A stretch of 64,000 nucleotides of DNA from contig MU831915.1 in NCBI GenBank assembly GCA_029204225.1, forward strand, positions 1 to 64,000, in the 5' to 3' direction. The position numbers were made by a program, and so were the translations under genes. Below the pieces are notes generated by a model. It saw only the letters and a program-made list of their open reading frames with translations. It ran no database searches and was not told where the DNA came from. Below are positions 35,686-47,583 of this stretch, one piece after another. The first letter of the stretch is position 1. Every line of letters begins with the position of its first letter. The DNA is from Diphasiastrum complanatum. Lineage: Eukaryota > Streptophyta > Lycopodiopsida > Lycopodiales > Lycopodiaceae.

Positions 35686-37303
35686 TTAATAATCATAAAT
35701 CATTCTCGTCATTCTCGTCAAGTCTTGACACTCATCTGAATCTAGGTCTAAGTATAATTGTATATTTTCGATCGTGTCTCTTTGATAATGTGAGCTACCC
35801 TCATATTCAACCTCCTCTTGTTCTAGTTCTATCTCATCCAAACGTGGGGGCCTCAAATTACCCTCAATTTGGCCTTGTACGATTGTAGGAATCTCATCAT
35901 TTGCAATTGTATCTTCTTCTTCCGTCATTTCCATATTATTTGGAGCTTGGATGAGTAGTTCATATTCTTCCAAAACCACAAAATTAGGTGGTGGTGTGTC
36001 GTATCCAATGTTACAATATCTTTTCTTTCAAACACATGTCGTTTTCTTGTATTAAGTTGGATCACATACCACCATCTTGGATCTATTCAATCTGGATGAA
36101 ATATAAAGTGCCAATGGATGATATATAATATGCCAAAGAATTAAAAAAATTAAGTTAGTCTTATAAAATCGATACAGAAATAAGATATTAAGAATATTAA
36201 TGACATTGGGATTGTAGATTCTCACATGTTCGCAATGTCATGGCAATACTAAATTGTCATGAGAGTCCATTGATATACATTTTGTTGAGTCGATTTAAAA
36301 AAACATTGAGTTATCATTTCTAATTGTGGCTTGCTTCCACGATAGATGACCTTAAACCATTTTACGTCTAAAATAAAGTATTTGTCGTTAGTCTTGTAAT
36401 CGACTTCATAAATATGTTGCAATGTGCCGACATAGTTTAGGTCGTCCGAAACGACATTCACGTCGCTCGCACTACAACGACTATCATGTTGAAAATTGGC
36501 CATTATACCACAATCATATGTATGTCGCTTGTTGTCAACTCTCTCAACGCGATAATGATGTCTATATGCCCACATGGCAGTGTATGATTTATAGTAAAAT
36601 ACAAAAAAAAAAAAACAAAAACAAAAACAAAACAAATTTGTGTAAATTAAAATACTATTTATATATTGAGTAGTACAAAAACAAAACTTCACAAAGACAA
36701 TAATACACTAATCTTCCATCCACATCCGCGAACAAATTCTCATTCCAATTTGGTCACTTCTTATCTTTTTTCGAATGCTTGTAACATCGTATCAAAAACT
36801 CATTCACGAGTGCATTTTGAAGGTAAAGGCTCCAAAGGTTTCACAAAGACAATACTACACTAATCTTCCATCCACATCCGCGAACAAATTCCCATTCCAA
36901 TTTGGTCACTTCTTATATGTTTTCGAATGCTTGTAACATCGTATCAAAAACCCATTCACAAGTGCATTTTGAAGGTAAAGGCTCCAAATGTTCGTCGTTC
37001 TCCAACATTCTCCTTCTTCTTTGATTGATATTTCTTCTTCGTTTTGAAGTTATGTTTCTTTCCTTTTTGGCTTCTTCATAACTTGAAATCCACTTTTCCA
37101 TTTATCCACAATTATATAATATGAACGTCTCAAGTTTCTCTTTTAATCGAGATCAAAGTCTCTTTTGCACACCATTTCCTTGTGGTACTTCACCCTTAAC
37201 ACCTTCATCTTCTTCTTCACATATCATTTTTGGACTTGCAGGATGCAATTGTGAGATTGTTTCGGTGATATAAGTACAAGCCAACCTTCTTTTTCTAGAT
37301 ATA
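35686..37303 (-). pseudogene. Second CACTA transposase relic (C-terminal half)
   Basis: Aligns with 1-780 of the window in the same orientation. 37262-36913 carries the equivalent of the LYNCG...W-x-S-x-Y-E-x-A-K segment (here with an extra stop). Frame 36692-36249 is the DUF4216-like domain: TYDCGIMA, DLNYVGTLQHIYEVDY, FILDVKWFKV. Frame 35979-35686 is an E/D-rich C-terminal tail. It ends abruptly near 37303 where copia-related sequence begins. It contains a 152-bp tandem duplication. No CACTA terminus was identified. Confidence 0.75.
36690..36993. repeat. 152-bp tandem duplication inside the CACTA relic
   Basis: 36690-36841 and 36842-36993 are nearly identical (CACAAAGACAATA... to GGCTCCAAA), with a handful of substitutions. 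The first CACTA relic has only one copy of this segment. Confidence 0.9.
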
Positions 37304-37388
37304 TGACACATGGCATCAATCTATTGATTGCATGGGCCACATCCTTTGGTTAGGTGTCACATCCCATGTGTAGAGGACAGCTCACACG

Positions 37389-37944
37389 TGTGGAATAAGC
37401 TGAAGTAGGCAAGTTTTGACTTCTAAAAGATTTCCAAGTAGATCTCCATGTAGGAAATTGGACCAAAAGTGCTCAAAATAGAAAGTTTGATCCAAGTGTC
37501 AATTTTGCATGATGAATCATCACATGACAAAGCACCCTCACACATGTGGGATCAGAGGGATGATCAGTACCACGAGCTCCCACTTTTTGTATATGTAGAG
37601 CCACATTTGGCCATAATCAGAGAAGCAACACCAATTTTGGTTTTCGAGGCAATTCTTGTCAATTTCATCATTTGTCTTGATTTTTTTTTATAGTTTTGAG
37701 TTCCTATCATATTGTACTTTGATTTCAGGCTGGAGTCCGTACTTTGACATGTTTTCACACGCGTGAAACCAGCAAGTACAACTCCCCTTCATTTATGATT
37801 GTTCTTGTTAGATTTTCTCATCTAAATTTGATCTAAATTGATCTAAATCTTGTGTAGATTGGTAGATCAATTGTATCTAACATCCAATCACTCTTGTGGA
37901 TCATTTTAGGATCCATTCTTGGTCCAATTTTGCAGATTTCCACA
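37389..37944 (+). mobile_element. Ty1/copia LTR
   Basis: The right end TTTCCACA abuts a primer-binding site. A matching start TGTGGAA at 37389 gives a 7-bp inverted end and a 556-bp LTR. Other starts, such as 37307 or 37366, cannot be excluded. The right end is secure. Confidence 0.5.
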
Positions 37945-37957
37945 TGGTATCGGAGCC
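37945..37957 (+). other. Primer-binding site, initiator Met tRNA type
   Basis: TGGTATCGGAGCC, one mismatch from TGGTATCAGAGC, directly after the LTR. Confidence 0.8.
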
Positions 37958-39643
37958 AAGTACAAGAGGATTTATGAAGATTTGATGGGGTTGATCCAAA
38001 ACTAAGCCCAAATTAGCAAGTTTTAAAAACTAGCTAATTTTGATGTGGCGAGTTGGCTAGGATAGGCATACTCAAAATTTATGGACAAAAACTTGTTGTG
38101 GGCTTCAGGGGTACTTTTCACACGTGCTAGAATGTACAGTACCAGTTTTGGAGCCTTATGTTTCAGTTTGATGCTAAATCTCCCAAATTAACAAGTTTGT
38201 GGAAACTAGCTAATTTTGAGGTAGAGAGTTTGAATTGATAGCTAGATTCAATTTTTTTGTACCAAAACTTGTTGTAGGCTATAGGTGTACTTTCCACACG
38301 TGTGGGGCCATACACAACCTGTTTTGGTTGGGAAAATTCAAATTGATTCATAATTTGACTCATACACCCAAATTTAGAGATTTTTAGTGCAAATTCAAGC
38401 TTTTTCTATAGAGATTCTATTCCTATGATTTGTTCTTGGGTTAGATCATCCAAATAATTTATTTGAAGCTTGATTTCAGGTGCATTAAATGTGTTTCTCT
38501 GATTTTTTGAGTACATGTCAAAGTTGAGAGAGATATTGCCAAAAATCATAGATTAAGGAGTGATATGCAAGGTGAGAGGTTGAAATCCATTGTACCATCA
38601 CTCTAGATTTGTTCAAGAGTGATAGCCTTGCTATGTAGAGGGCAAGATCTAGAAGCTCATTTTGTGTTGGTATTGGTGGAGAGTTTGTCTTCTCCTAGGT
38701 GATCAAATCTTTCTAAGTGGCATTAGCTCTTTGAAGCACAGTATCTTAGTGAAAGAGAAGAATCACAACTTTTGATTTTGAATTTCATTCCAACTCTTAA
38801 GAGGTAGAGTCATTGGTGGAATCCAATAGGGGTGAATGAATTCAATTTATTGAGCAAAAATTGACATAGTATGTATGAAACTCAAAATAGTTCTATTCAA
38901 CTTTCTTTGTGAGAGTGTGAGGGTCAATTTGTGATCCCATTGGATGTCTAGAATGAGGAGGAGTCCATATTTGAGTATTCATGCATGGTTGAGATCTTTG
39001 TGAATCTCTAGTTGTCTAATTTTTAAGCTTTGTGAAAAATTATTGACATAGGTTGTTATCAAACTATTACAAATCCATTCCAAATCTCAAGAGTGAGATT
39101 CTTTGGGGATTCCAAAAGGGGTGATTGGATCTTAATTTTATGTGTTTGAATCAAATATACATGTCAAGTTTGAGTGATCTAGTGTAGATCCTATATTTTG
39201 TGAAAATTGGTGGTATAGTTTGTTGTCAAATCAAATCAAATTCATTCTTAATCTCAAGAGTGAGATTATTTGAGTCAAGAGTGAGTCCAAAAAAAGTGAT
39301 TAAGTTTGATTTTCATGTGTTTGAAACAAAACCCATCTTTTGTTCAATAATCTCAAGTGTTAGTCAAGTGAAAAGGAAAATCTAGGTGTAAATCTTTTCA
39401 TATCCATTTCAACTCTCAAAAAAAAGAGTGAGGCCAATAGGAGTTTGGATCTGATTTCTATAGTGATTTGATTCAAAGATTGTGTGCTTTTGTCTTAGTG
39501 ATCAAAGCAAAGTTTCCAAGTGACTAGTCATTAGTGTGAAGATTGATTCTTAGGTTTGTGAGCTAGATCTTTTGTAGATCCTTCTAGAGTATTGAATATG
39601 TTGAAGTATATTCTCTTGAGAGTCACAATTACATTTGTGAATC
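37958..39643 (+). other. Copia leader and decayed gag with repeats
   Basis: Two diverged units with period about 175 bp start at 38010 and 38185 (AAATTA(G/A)CAAGTTT...ACTAGCTAATTTTGA...CACACGTG). Further on, blocks containing (C/T)TCAAGAGTGAG(A/G) followed by a CCAA-G-GTGATT-like segment recur near 38780, 39075, 39255 and 39410. No intact gag frame. Confidence 0.55.
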
Positions 39644-40447
39644 ATGTCACAGGTTTTTATTCACATGGCATCAATAGGTGGCATCCTATTGAAGGCAAGT
39701 AAGGATCTTAAGTGCAACCTTTGTGGCAAGGGAGGATATTTTTCCTCAAGATGCTACAAAAAGAAGACCAATCCATCCAAGGACAACCAAAGCAAGGGGG
39801 CCGAGGTGAAGGATGGAGCTTCAAGTTTGAAATGCAAATACAAGAAGGAAAAATCCAAGGAAAGGTGTTTCCTTTGTGGAAAGTTGAATGAGGCTTGGAG
39901 TCTCACAAGGACTTGCAAGAATTGTCTTCAAGAGTCCATCACAACACATGTCAAAACTTTTGAGATTTTTTATTTGGAAGTGCATTGTTTGGTTCAAGAT
40001 GCAAAGGTAGATGTCACTTTCATGAAAGTAACTTGGATTTATTTCATGTCCTTGGAGAGTAGTCTGCTTGGAACTTTGGATAAGTTCAAACTTATTGCTA
40101 TTATCCAAGAGAAATCAATCAAGAATAAGGAGCAATCACAAAATGAAAATAGTCTCATTTATGCTCTCATGTCAACTTATGAAGAACCATTTTGCTTTGA
40201 AGAGATTTTTGTATCTCAAAGGTGGATTAAGGCAATACTAGCTGAGTGTGATGCCTTAAAATATAGCAAAGCATGTTTTCCTTGTAAACTTACATTGAAT
40301 ATAAAGTCAAGAAAATGGAAATGTCTTCATAATGTAGATTCTTTTGTTTTCAATAAGACCATGAATGATGTGTTCATTCATAAAGATGAAAATTGTAAGT
40401 TTTCAATCTTGAAGGCAAGTTGTAAACTTCTTATGAGAATACAGTGA
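39644..40447 (+). pseudogene. Copia gag zinc knuckle joined to RT entry, integrase missing
   Basis: A single 267-codon frame. Residues about 25-40 read CNLCGKGGYFSSRC, a CCHC knuckle with the His replaced by Tyr. Residues 75-91 read CFLCGKLNEAWSLTRTC, a second degenerate knuckle. Residues about 170-205 read LIYALMSTYEEPFCFEEI and W-I-K-A-I-L-A-E-C-D-A-L, the copia region just before RT (A-L-M...E-P-x-x-x-x-E-A...W-x-x-A-M-x-x-E). Protease and integrase, about 500 residues in an intact element, are absent between them. An old deletion derivative whose remaining frame stayed open. Whether it was ever translated is unknown. Confidence 0.65.
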
Positions 40448-40457
40448 AGCATCCAAA

Positions 40458-40840
40458 GTGGACACTTATATCCATAAGCAAGTAGTTAGCCTTATTGAGA
40501 TAGAAATACTTTTTGATTTCAATATTAGAAAAATCATGCCAAGTTGTGGTGATTTTTGGACTTATGTTTCTAGTATAAGTAATCTTGATAATCGTAGGAA
40601 GTGCATATTGAATGGTCATGATTGTTGTGATCATTATGAGACATGGAGGTCTCATATTTCCATCAAGAAGGAGCATCATGAAGAGGATCTTAAGGAGTCA
40701 TCTCAAGGTTCAAGTGTGCCAAGGATTGAGGAGGAGAGACTTTCACAAGTTGTGATTCCAAAAAGAAACTCAAGAAACATGGTTGAGCCCATGTGGCTCA
40801 CATTTCAAGGGAAAGAGGAGCATATCTCATGTGGTGTACA
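40458..40840 (+). pseudogene. Continuation of the copia relic, unassigned
   Basis: Plus frame with ESSQGSSVPRIEEERLSQVV, resembling the spacer between copia integrase and RT, but after the RT entry in order. Weak. It ends where LINE coding sequence in the opposite orientation begins. Confidence 0.3.
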
Positions 40841-40844
40841 TCTC

Positions 40845-42927
40845 ATACTTACTTTTTCCATCACCCACCTCCATCTAGCATGCATGGAGACTCCAAATTC
40901 CATCGGTATACCTAGGAGTCTGAATATAGCCCCTTCCTCAATGTGCATGCAGCCATTTCCCTTGAGGAACTCTGAATCCTTCCCTGATTTTTTTCTGTAG
41001 GCCGTCTTTGCATGGTTGATTTCCTCCTCCGAAGCCAAGCAAAAGGTGTCTAGACTGTCAAATAGCTCTCTCTTTGACTGACCATCATCCTTCATTATGA
41101 AGTTTACATCATCCACAAAAGCCTGATTGCAAAGCCTGATACTCATCTTCACTTGGATAGGCTGAATTTTCCCCTCCTCTATCTTGCTTCTCACTAGGTA
41201 ACTCAAGGCCTCCAAGGCTAGAATGAATAGGTAGGGTCTTAGCGGACAACCATGTCTGATCACCCTCTCAACCTAGAATGTATCAATCAATCTCCCATTG
41301 AGTATTGGCTGAGGCGTCCTTGAGGAGCACTGCAATATAATCTATGAACTGCGATCCTTAGCATGTCTAGTATGAAGCTCCACTCCATTCTGTCATAGGC
41401 CTTATACAAGTCAACTTTCATGAAGATTACCTCCTCCCTTCTCATGTCTGCTAAAGCCAACCCTTCCGAAAGGCTGAAAATGACCTCCTATATGTGTCTT
41501 CCTGGGACAAAACTCTTTTATTCCTCCCTAACCCAGCCAGCAAACCTCGGGTTCATACAATTAGCAAGAGCCTTCGCTAAGATTTTGTACCCCGTGGTGA
41601 GCATGGTGATGGGTGTCCAGTTTCTTATATTCCCTTTTGTCTCTTTTTTGTAAATGAGCTTAATGAGCCCCTGATTCATTTACTTCGGCAGTCCTCCCTT
41701 CAAGGTTGACTCCTCTCATACTTGTAACAATAGGAGTGCCACCTCCTCTCTAAAAGTGAAATAGAACTCAGCTCCAAGCCCATCAATGCCTAGTGACTTA
41801 CACTTCTTCTGTTCTTTAATGGCTTGTAAAATCTCCTCTAGGGTAAGGGGTCTTGGGATGTGGTCCATGTGTTGCTTGATTTTGAAAGCTCTAAAAGTCT
41901 CCTTGATGGGTCTATCTCCTTTCCCAGCCCACCACTTCCTGAAGAAGTTTTGAAGGTGCTCAATACTCAAACTCTTCTCTTCTAGCTCTCTAAGCCTGGT
42001 TTTTTCTGCCACCAGGTCAGCCCCTGCATCTTCTTCTCCCTTTCTCACTCTGTCCTCCAGTTCTTCCACCTTACGGTACAACTCTTCTCTTTCTTTTTTT
42101 CTCTTGGTAGCGATCTCCTTCTTAGCTCTGGCCAAAGTACTCTGAGTTATCTTGATGGCATTGATCCATCTCCTTGTGGCTGACCCTCTAACCAGGTATA
42201 GTTGTTGCCCCTCCTCTCCTGGATAAATGAGAAAAGTATAGGTTTGTGATTTCAGAAAGAGAAGTTTCTTTTGCTACTGTACTCCACTGAGGTCCCAATC
42301 TCCCTTAGTTGTTCCGAGATGTATCCTGTGTCAAGATGGGCCATTCTCAAGTGTTCTCCACTCTGCTGATTACTCCATGTGAAGTCCCTGTCTCCCTGGA
42401 TTTTCATGAGATCCAGTGCCCTCATCATGGTTAGCCACTCTGCTAACTCCAAGTCTCTTACTTGACTCTCTTTTCTCTTGTATCTATCTAAGTTTTGCTC
42501 AACCATGTTGAAATCTCCTAGCATCACCACATTGCCTCCCATGCCAGCTAACTCCTTCCAGAGAGAGATCTTTTCCATACTGGAGTTTCTTGCATAAATA
42601 AAGATGAACTTAACTTCCCTAAAGTTCTCTTGGAGAGTGACTTGGAGCCAGTCATGCCTCTTACTTTTTTTCACTTTTTCACCGTCTCTCCCAGCCTCCT
42701 GTGGATGCCTAGGGCAAGTCCTCCTACTTTTTTGGATGGTCTGTCCAATGCCATTCATACTCCATGGAGATGAGCTCCATGTTCTTCCTCAGATGTCCTT
42801 GATCCACTTTTACTTCTTGCAGGCAAATCATATTTGGCTGCACCTTGTTAACTCATAGCCAATTTCTCCAAGCCTTGGCCTTCAGCTCCTCCGTCAGGCC
42901 TCTGGTGTTTGCTGAAAGAACCAACAT
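40845..42927 (-). pseudogene. L1-type LINE ORF2: endonuclease and RT, 3' end missing
   Basis: From ATG at 42927 (minus), about 7 bases after the ORF1 stop: LVLSANTRGLTEELKAK, then ICLQEVKVD (endonuclease Glu), GDFNMVEQNLDRY (42500), FTWSNQQSG (42360) and LDTGYISEQL. The linker 42135-41716 holds a coiled-coil-like K/E-rich stretch and KSLGIDGLGAEFY. RT continues to GCPLRPYLFILALEALSYL (41250) and FVDDVNF (41110), where FADD has become FVDD. The frame is lost after ARWRWVMEKV near 40845. Several stops, two within the first 60 codons. The C-terminal domain, 3' UTR and poly(A) are absent. Confidence 0.9.
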
Positions 42928-42933
42928 AAGTGA

Positions 42934-45253
42934 CTAGTGATGAGTTTTTGACCCCCTCCCCCTGGCTCTCTTGAGTTTTTCCTTTTTTTTTGGTAGTGTT
43001 TGAGGAAATCTTGCCTCTTGGCTCCTCTTGCTCTCTGCTAGCCCATCAGTCGCCATCAGAGAGGATCCTCCTGTAGAGCAAATGTCAACATCAGACAATT
43101 TTGTGTGGGTTTGGTCCCCCTCTTCTCCTTGCAAATTTTTCTCTTTTGAATTTTCAGTCTCCTCGGAACAGTTCTGAGTTTTTTTATTCTCTCCAAATTT
43201 ACGCAAAGGACAATTGTACGATCGGTTGCTAGGAGTTTTAAACACTTGTCCTGAGAATTGTTCCGTACTGCCATTCAAGCGTATAGCCTCCGTATGCCCG
43301 GGGTGAGTGTTTTTCTTAGGGCTATCAAAATTGACCATTTTTTGCTCTTTTTTCAAATCTGACTTCGGGGGGGGGGGGCATACGGATGATTGTATTATCC
43401 TCTTGAGGGTCAAATTGGTCTCGGGTGATGGCTCATCTCTCCTGTAGTTTTCTGGTTCCAACTCCCTTAGAAATTCAAAGGCATTAGAGGTGGACAAGGG
43501 GGGATCTTTTGGCTGCTGCCTTGGAGCTTTGTCCTCTTGTTGACCTGTCAGTCCCTCTTGAAGGTGGGCCTTTCCTTTCCTCATGTTTGTGGGGCTTGGT
43601 TCAACCACCAGGCCAGTCTCTGAGTCGTCTTCCTTCTTTTCCTTACCCTTCTGGGCCTCAACAAAGGTGGAGACCCTGTTGAGGTCCCTATGAGCCATGC
43701 CACCTCTCATGCTTCTTTGTCCTCTTCTCCCCCAGTATGTGGTGAATCCCTCATTGTCTTCATCCAGCCAACTCTTTGCCTCCCATTTGCTTGTGTGAAA
43801 ATCTGCTTGAGGCTCTTTCTTGGGATTGTTTTTGGGCTTTGTGAGACAGTCTTTCACCAGGTGACCCCTCAATCTGCAATAAAAGCATGCATCTGGCAAG
43901 TTCTTTTACAAAACCTTTACCTGAGCATTGTAGGAAGGACCAACAACTCTAATAGTCTAGGGGGGATCTTTCTCCAAGTCCACCTCAACCAAAACTTGTC
44001 GAGACCACCTGGGATTATAGCCTTTCTCTTTCTTTTGAGCTATCATCTTTCCAATGGGATTCACCAGATAGTTGAGGTGATACCTCAGATGACAAGGAGT
44101 ATCCACCAACTCAATCCACACTGGGACTCTTGTGGGCTTCTTCTTCTTTGGATTGAAACTTGGATCATATTTGAACATAAAAAGTGGGGAGGCCCTGTAC
44201 ATCCAAGGGCCTTCTGCAAGAACTTTGTTCACACTATCCTCATCTGCCAAAATGAAACAAAAATAGCTCTTTCGCAAAATTTGAATTTTAGTAAGCATAA
44301 TGCCTCTTCGGGTCCATTGAGCAAGGACCCACTTCCTCAGCTCTTCCAAAGGTGGTCTAGGTCCCAGACATAGACCAAGCAGGGCTCTCTTCCGGTAGCT
44401 CTCCAAGGCTTGGGCCTCCACTTCAGCTAGTAATGAGACTACAGGCTCCTATGGGGTAGAAAGATGTGGTGCTTCTTGAACTTGTACTTGTTCTTTCCAT
44501 GGGGTAAACCCTGGTGGAAAGCTCCCATCACTAGCTACTTACTCCTTTCCTTTGCCCGTCTTCCTTTTGGTCACTCTTTTGGGAGAAGAGGACTCTTCCT
44601 GCCTTAAATCCATTTCTTCATCAGTCCAACTTATCTTCCTGGGTGTTGCCTCTCCCTTATGGCTCTCTGAAAGGCTCTTCCACTCTGCTTCAACTTCCAT
44701 CCCTTCTGAGCTCTCACCTATTTGTTCCAAGGATGGAGAGGCCTCTCTTCTCTCAGCTTGTGAATCATTCACCATGCCCTTGCTCTTCATCCATGAGGTG
44801 CTTGCTCTTATATTCCTTGATGTGTGAAAGAGCATCCCTGTCATGTATACTGGCTGCCTCCTCCTGCTCCTTCGTAAGATTTTGGACCAGTTGAGAGAAC
44901 TCAACTTCATCTTCCTCAGCTAGCAACTTTGTTCCTGCTATCACTAAAGCTTGTTTGAAGCTTATTTGTCCACCTGTGGAAGCTTGCCTATGTACCCCCT
45001 TTGTGCAAGGGGTTCTTGTACCTTTTGCCTTGTCAATTGTGCCCTTGAAAGCTTGCTTTCTCTGGCTGAAAATCTCATTTTGCTACTGGTCAAACTGCGA
45101 TTGACCAGCTAAGGTCTGGAACTCTTCAAACTCCCTCAAAAGAGCCCTATTTCTCCATGGTTGAGTTGCCTTTGTGCTCTAGGAGCCTTTTGTGCCCTTC
45201 TCTTGCTCATCCCTCTTCATTAGATCATCTCCTTCGTTCTTCTTCTACTCCAT
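42934..45253 (-). pseudogene. L1-type LINE ORF1: DUF4283 and CCHC knuckle
   Basis: Starts at ATG 45253 (second codon K after an early stop pattern), passes through an E/K-rich N-terminus (44910-44539), then 44421-43957 holds the DUF4283 RNA-binding region: LGPRPPLEELRKWV, KSYFCFILADEDSVN, WIELVDTPCHLRYHL. After two stops, 43899 onward reads ACFYCRLRGHLVKDC, a complete CCHC zinc knuckle. The tail to 42934 is basic and polar, with an 11-base G run at 43368-43378. ORF1 proteins coat LINE RNA and assist target-primed reverse transcription. Frames break at several points; domain order is complete. Confidence 0.88.
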
Positions 45254-45594
45254 CTTTTTCGCTTGGAAACTGTCCATCCGCAAAAAAAAAAACATCAATA
45301 ACTTTCAAACCAAAAGTTATCTGAAGAATCTCTTCGATCAGCTTGTAGAGGACACAATTTCACTCGTTTTATTTTTTAACATCAGCTCGATCTAACGGCA
45401 AGATCATCTGCAATATGCTCTAGAAGCCTATAGAAACCTAAAAAAATAGCATCTCCAAAGCTCTCCAATAGGATTTTCATATTTGATGATTAAAACTTTC
45501 AATATATATACTATTGCAATTGATCACAATATTGTTATTGGTTTTGTATGTCGGATTCCGAAATATGAGCAATGATTTCAAGATGTGCAATGTC
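45254..45594. other. LINE 5' leader and junction with gypsy gag
   Basis: A run of A at about 45282-45292 (T on the LINE strand) precedes ORF1. The exact LINE start, and so the junction with the gypsy relic, could not be fixed. Confidence 0.4.
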
Positions 45595-45873
45595 TTAACT
45601 AGACATTAGGAACCGCATCGATTTCTTTGCTGGTGTCCGCTCGCCGTAAATTTCGCATGCTTGCTCGTAGATCTGGAGGAATCTGATAGGATCTGATGAC
45701 CCATCGTATTTAGGTATTTCCATTCGTGGTGCCCTCTGGACTGCTTGTAATGGTGTAACAGATACAGGTTGGCCCATTGGATCCATTGGTGCTGGTTCTG
45801 GCTCTACCTCGACTTGCGCAGCTGCTACTCTGGGAAGGTTTGCTGCTTGCATTAGAGGAGTTTTGAGTTCCAA
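45595..45873 (-). pseudogene. Ty3/gypsy gag N-terminus
   Basis: 92-codon minus frame from ATG 45873. APRMEIPKYDGSSDPIRFLQ matches the gypsy gag entry (P-x-Y-D-G-S-x-D-P). It is preceded by a P/V/E-rich stretch and ends at a TAG. The leader, primer-binding site and LTR lie upstream in correct order. The rest of gag is cut off, probably where the LINE lies. Confidence 0.7.
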
Positions 45874-47563
45874 AAAGACCCTTTAAGAATTCGTGCAAGA
45901 TGCCTTTTTTATTATTAAAATAATATAACACTAATACTTCTGACTTGCCATAACTTTTTAATCGTAGCTCAAAACTATGTCATGTAACATATCATTGGAA
46001 AGCCCTTGTTGAGCGCTTTCCAATGCACTAAACTTTGCTAAATTCAGACTTACCACTAGAAAGTTATGTCATTTTTAGTATGGAATCAAAATGTGGACTC
46101 AAAAAGTTATGTTACGTGGTTTTCAAATTTGAGTGTTTTGATTGGTCCATGTGTAAGAAAAATTTGAGAAAAATAATAAAAAGAATCTTTACAAAGGGTC
46201 TTTTTTGGATTTAGAACTCCTCTAATGATTTATTGCTCTTCTCGCGATTGATCATCCGGATCTCGAATTCATTCGATGATAGGGTCCAAGGATGTTAGAT
46301 CTTGTTGGCACAATGGAATACAAACTGGACCCTAGGGGAATAAAATCAATTTGATAGGTCGATAATATGATTTTAGGCCTCTTACGATGGTTTTTCCTTG
46401 ATAACTTTTTGATCCTTGCTCCGATTGGCCTGATATTTTCACAGTAGCTGGATCTGGTGTAGATCTATCTACTGTTTTAATCTGAGAAGGTTACTCATGC
46501 GAGGGTTGGCTTTTAAAAGGTTTCTTCACTGATTTTCAGTCCAAAAAACTTAATTTTTTAGAAACTACTGGGAAGTAACTCTCATAGGTTTTACAAGAGC
46601 TGTATCTGATATGGATCTAGCTCTGAAAATCTCTGCAAAGGTTAACTCTCATAGGCTATAAAAATTTCATTGTCTGTAAGGGTTCAAGAACACTTTTTTT
46701 ATCTTATCTTCACCAATAGTTTATACTAACTCTCGCAGACTTCATCACTGATGTAAAATAACATTCTGAAGCCAATGGAGTGGTCTACAAGAGTTACTTC
46801 TAAAATGATTTTCTGGATCTTCTGATTTTGTTGATTTTTCAACACTTAAATCCAATTCTCTGCTCATTGGGGTCAAACTAACTCTCACATGATCTTCTAT
46901 GTCCTTGTCTCACTGAGATGGAACTCTAGAATTCTCTGCGAGGGTTCTTGGCCTCAGGAATTGAAAATTTTAATGTTTGCGAGGGTTTTGATGGGTTTTC
47001 TCATCTTTTTCTCACTGGGAACCTTCGCACTGGTACTTAGACTGTGAACTAACTCTCACAAGCTTCTCTATGTCCTGATCTCATTGAGATGGAACTTCAG
47101 AGAGCTTTGGGAGAGTTCTTATGAAAATCTGAATTTTTTTTATATTTTACAAAGATTTTTTGAATTTTTTTTGTTTTTTTTTTTTATTTTTGCAATCCGC
47201 TTAGAACTAACTCTGGCAGGCTTCTATGCATGTCTAGGACAGTCTCCTGGAGTTGTTGTCAGTCGTGCGAGGATTAACTCTCACTGGTTTTGGAGAAAAC
47301 AAAATCTAATGGAAATTTTGGCTCTTTTTCCCTCCAAAATGCATATTGGTGTAGTTTTTGGATTTTTTCAAGTTTTGGTTTGGATGTCAAGCCCTTAGAA
47401 GTTGTTCAGGGCCTCCTCTACCTCTAACACCTCCTCCACTAGCTGTGAACAGTCCAAGCACACAAAAATACAAAAATCTAACTATCTCTACCCAAAAATC
47501 CACCTAAAACACTAAAAGACAGGAAACAACTAAAAAGGCAGCTATACTAGTTAGAGAGAACCT
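45874..47563 (-). other. Long 5' leader of the gypsy element
   Basis: About 1.7 kb between primer-binding site and gag ATG. It repeats words such as AACTCTC(A/G)CA and the paragraph around TCTATGTCC(T)TGATCTCA(T/C)TGAGATGGAACT (near 46895 and 47065). No gene. Confidence 0.55.
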
Positions 47564-47582
47564 ATCCCCGACAACAGCGCCA
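47564..47582 (-). other. Primer-binding site, TGGCGCC type
   Basis: Minus strand TGGCGCTGTTGTCGGGGAT, two mismatches from the TGGCGCCGTTGCCGGGGA site common in plant Athila/Tat gypsy elements. One base inside the LTR. Confidence 0.8.
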
Positions 47583-47583
47583 C

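Noticed and set aside
43690-44373. 227-codon plus frame
   Set aside because: Antisense to the LINE ORF1 DUF4283 and zinc-knuckle region; composition mirrors the other strand.
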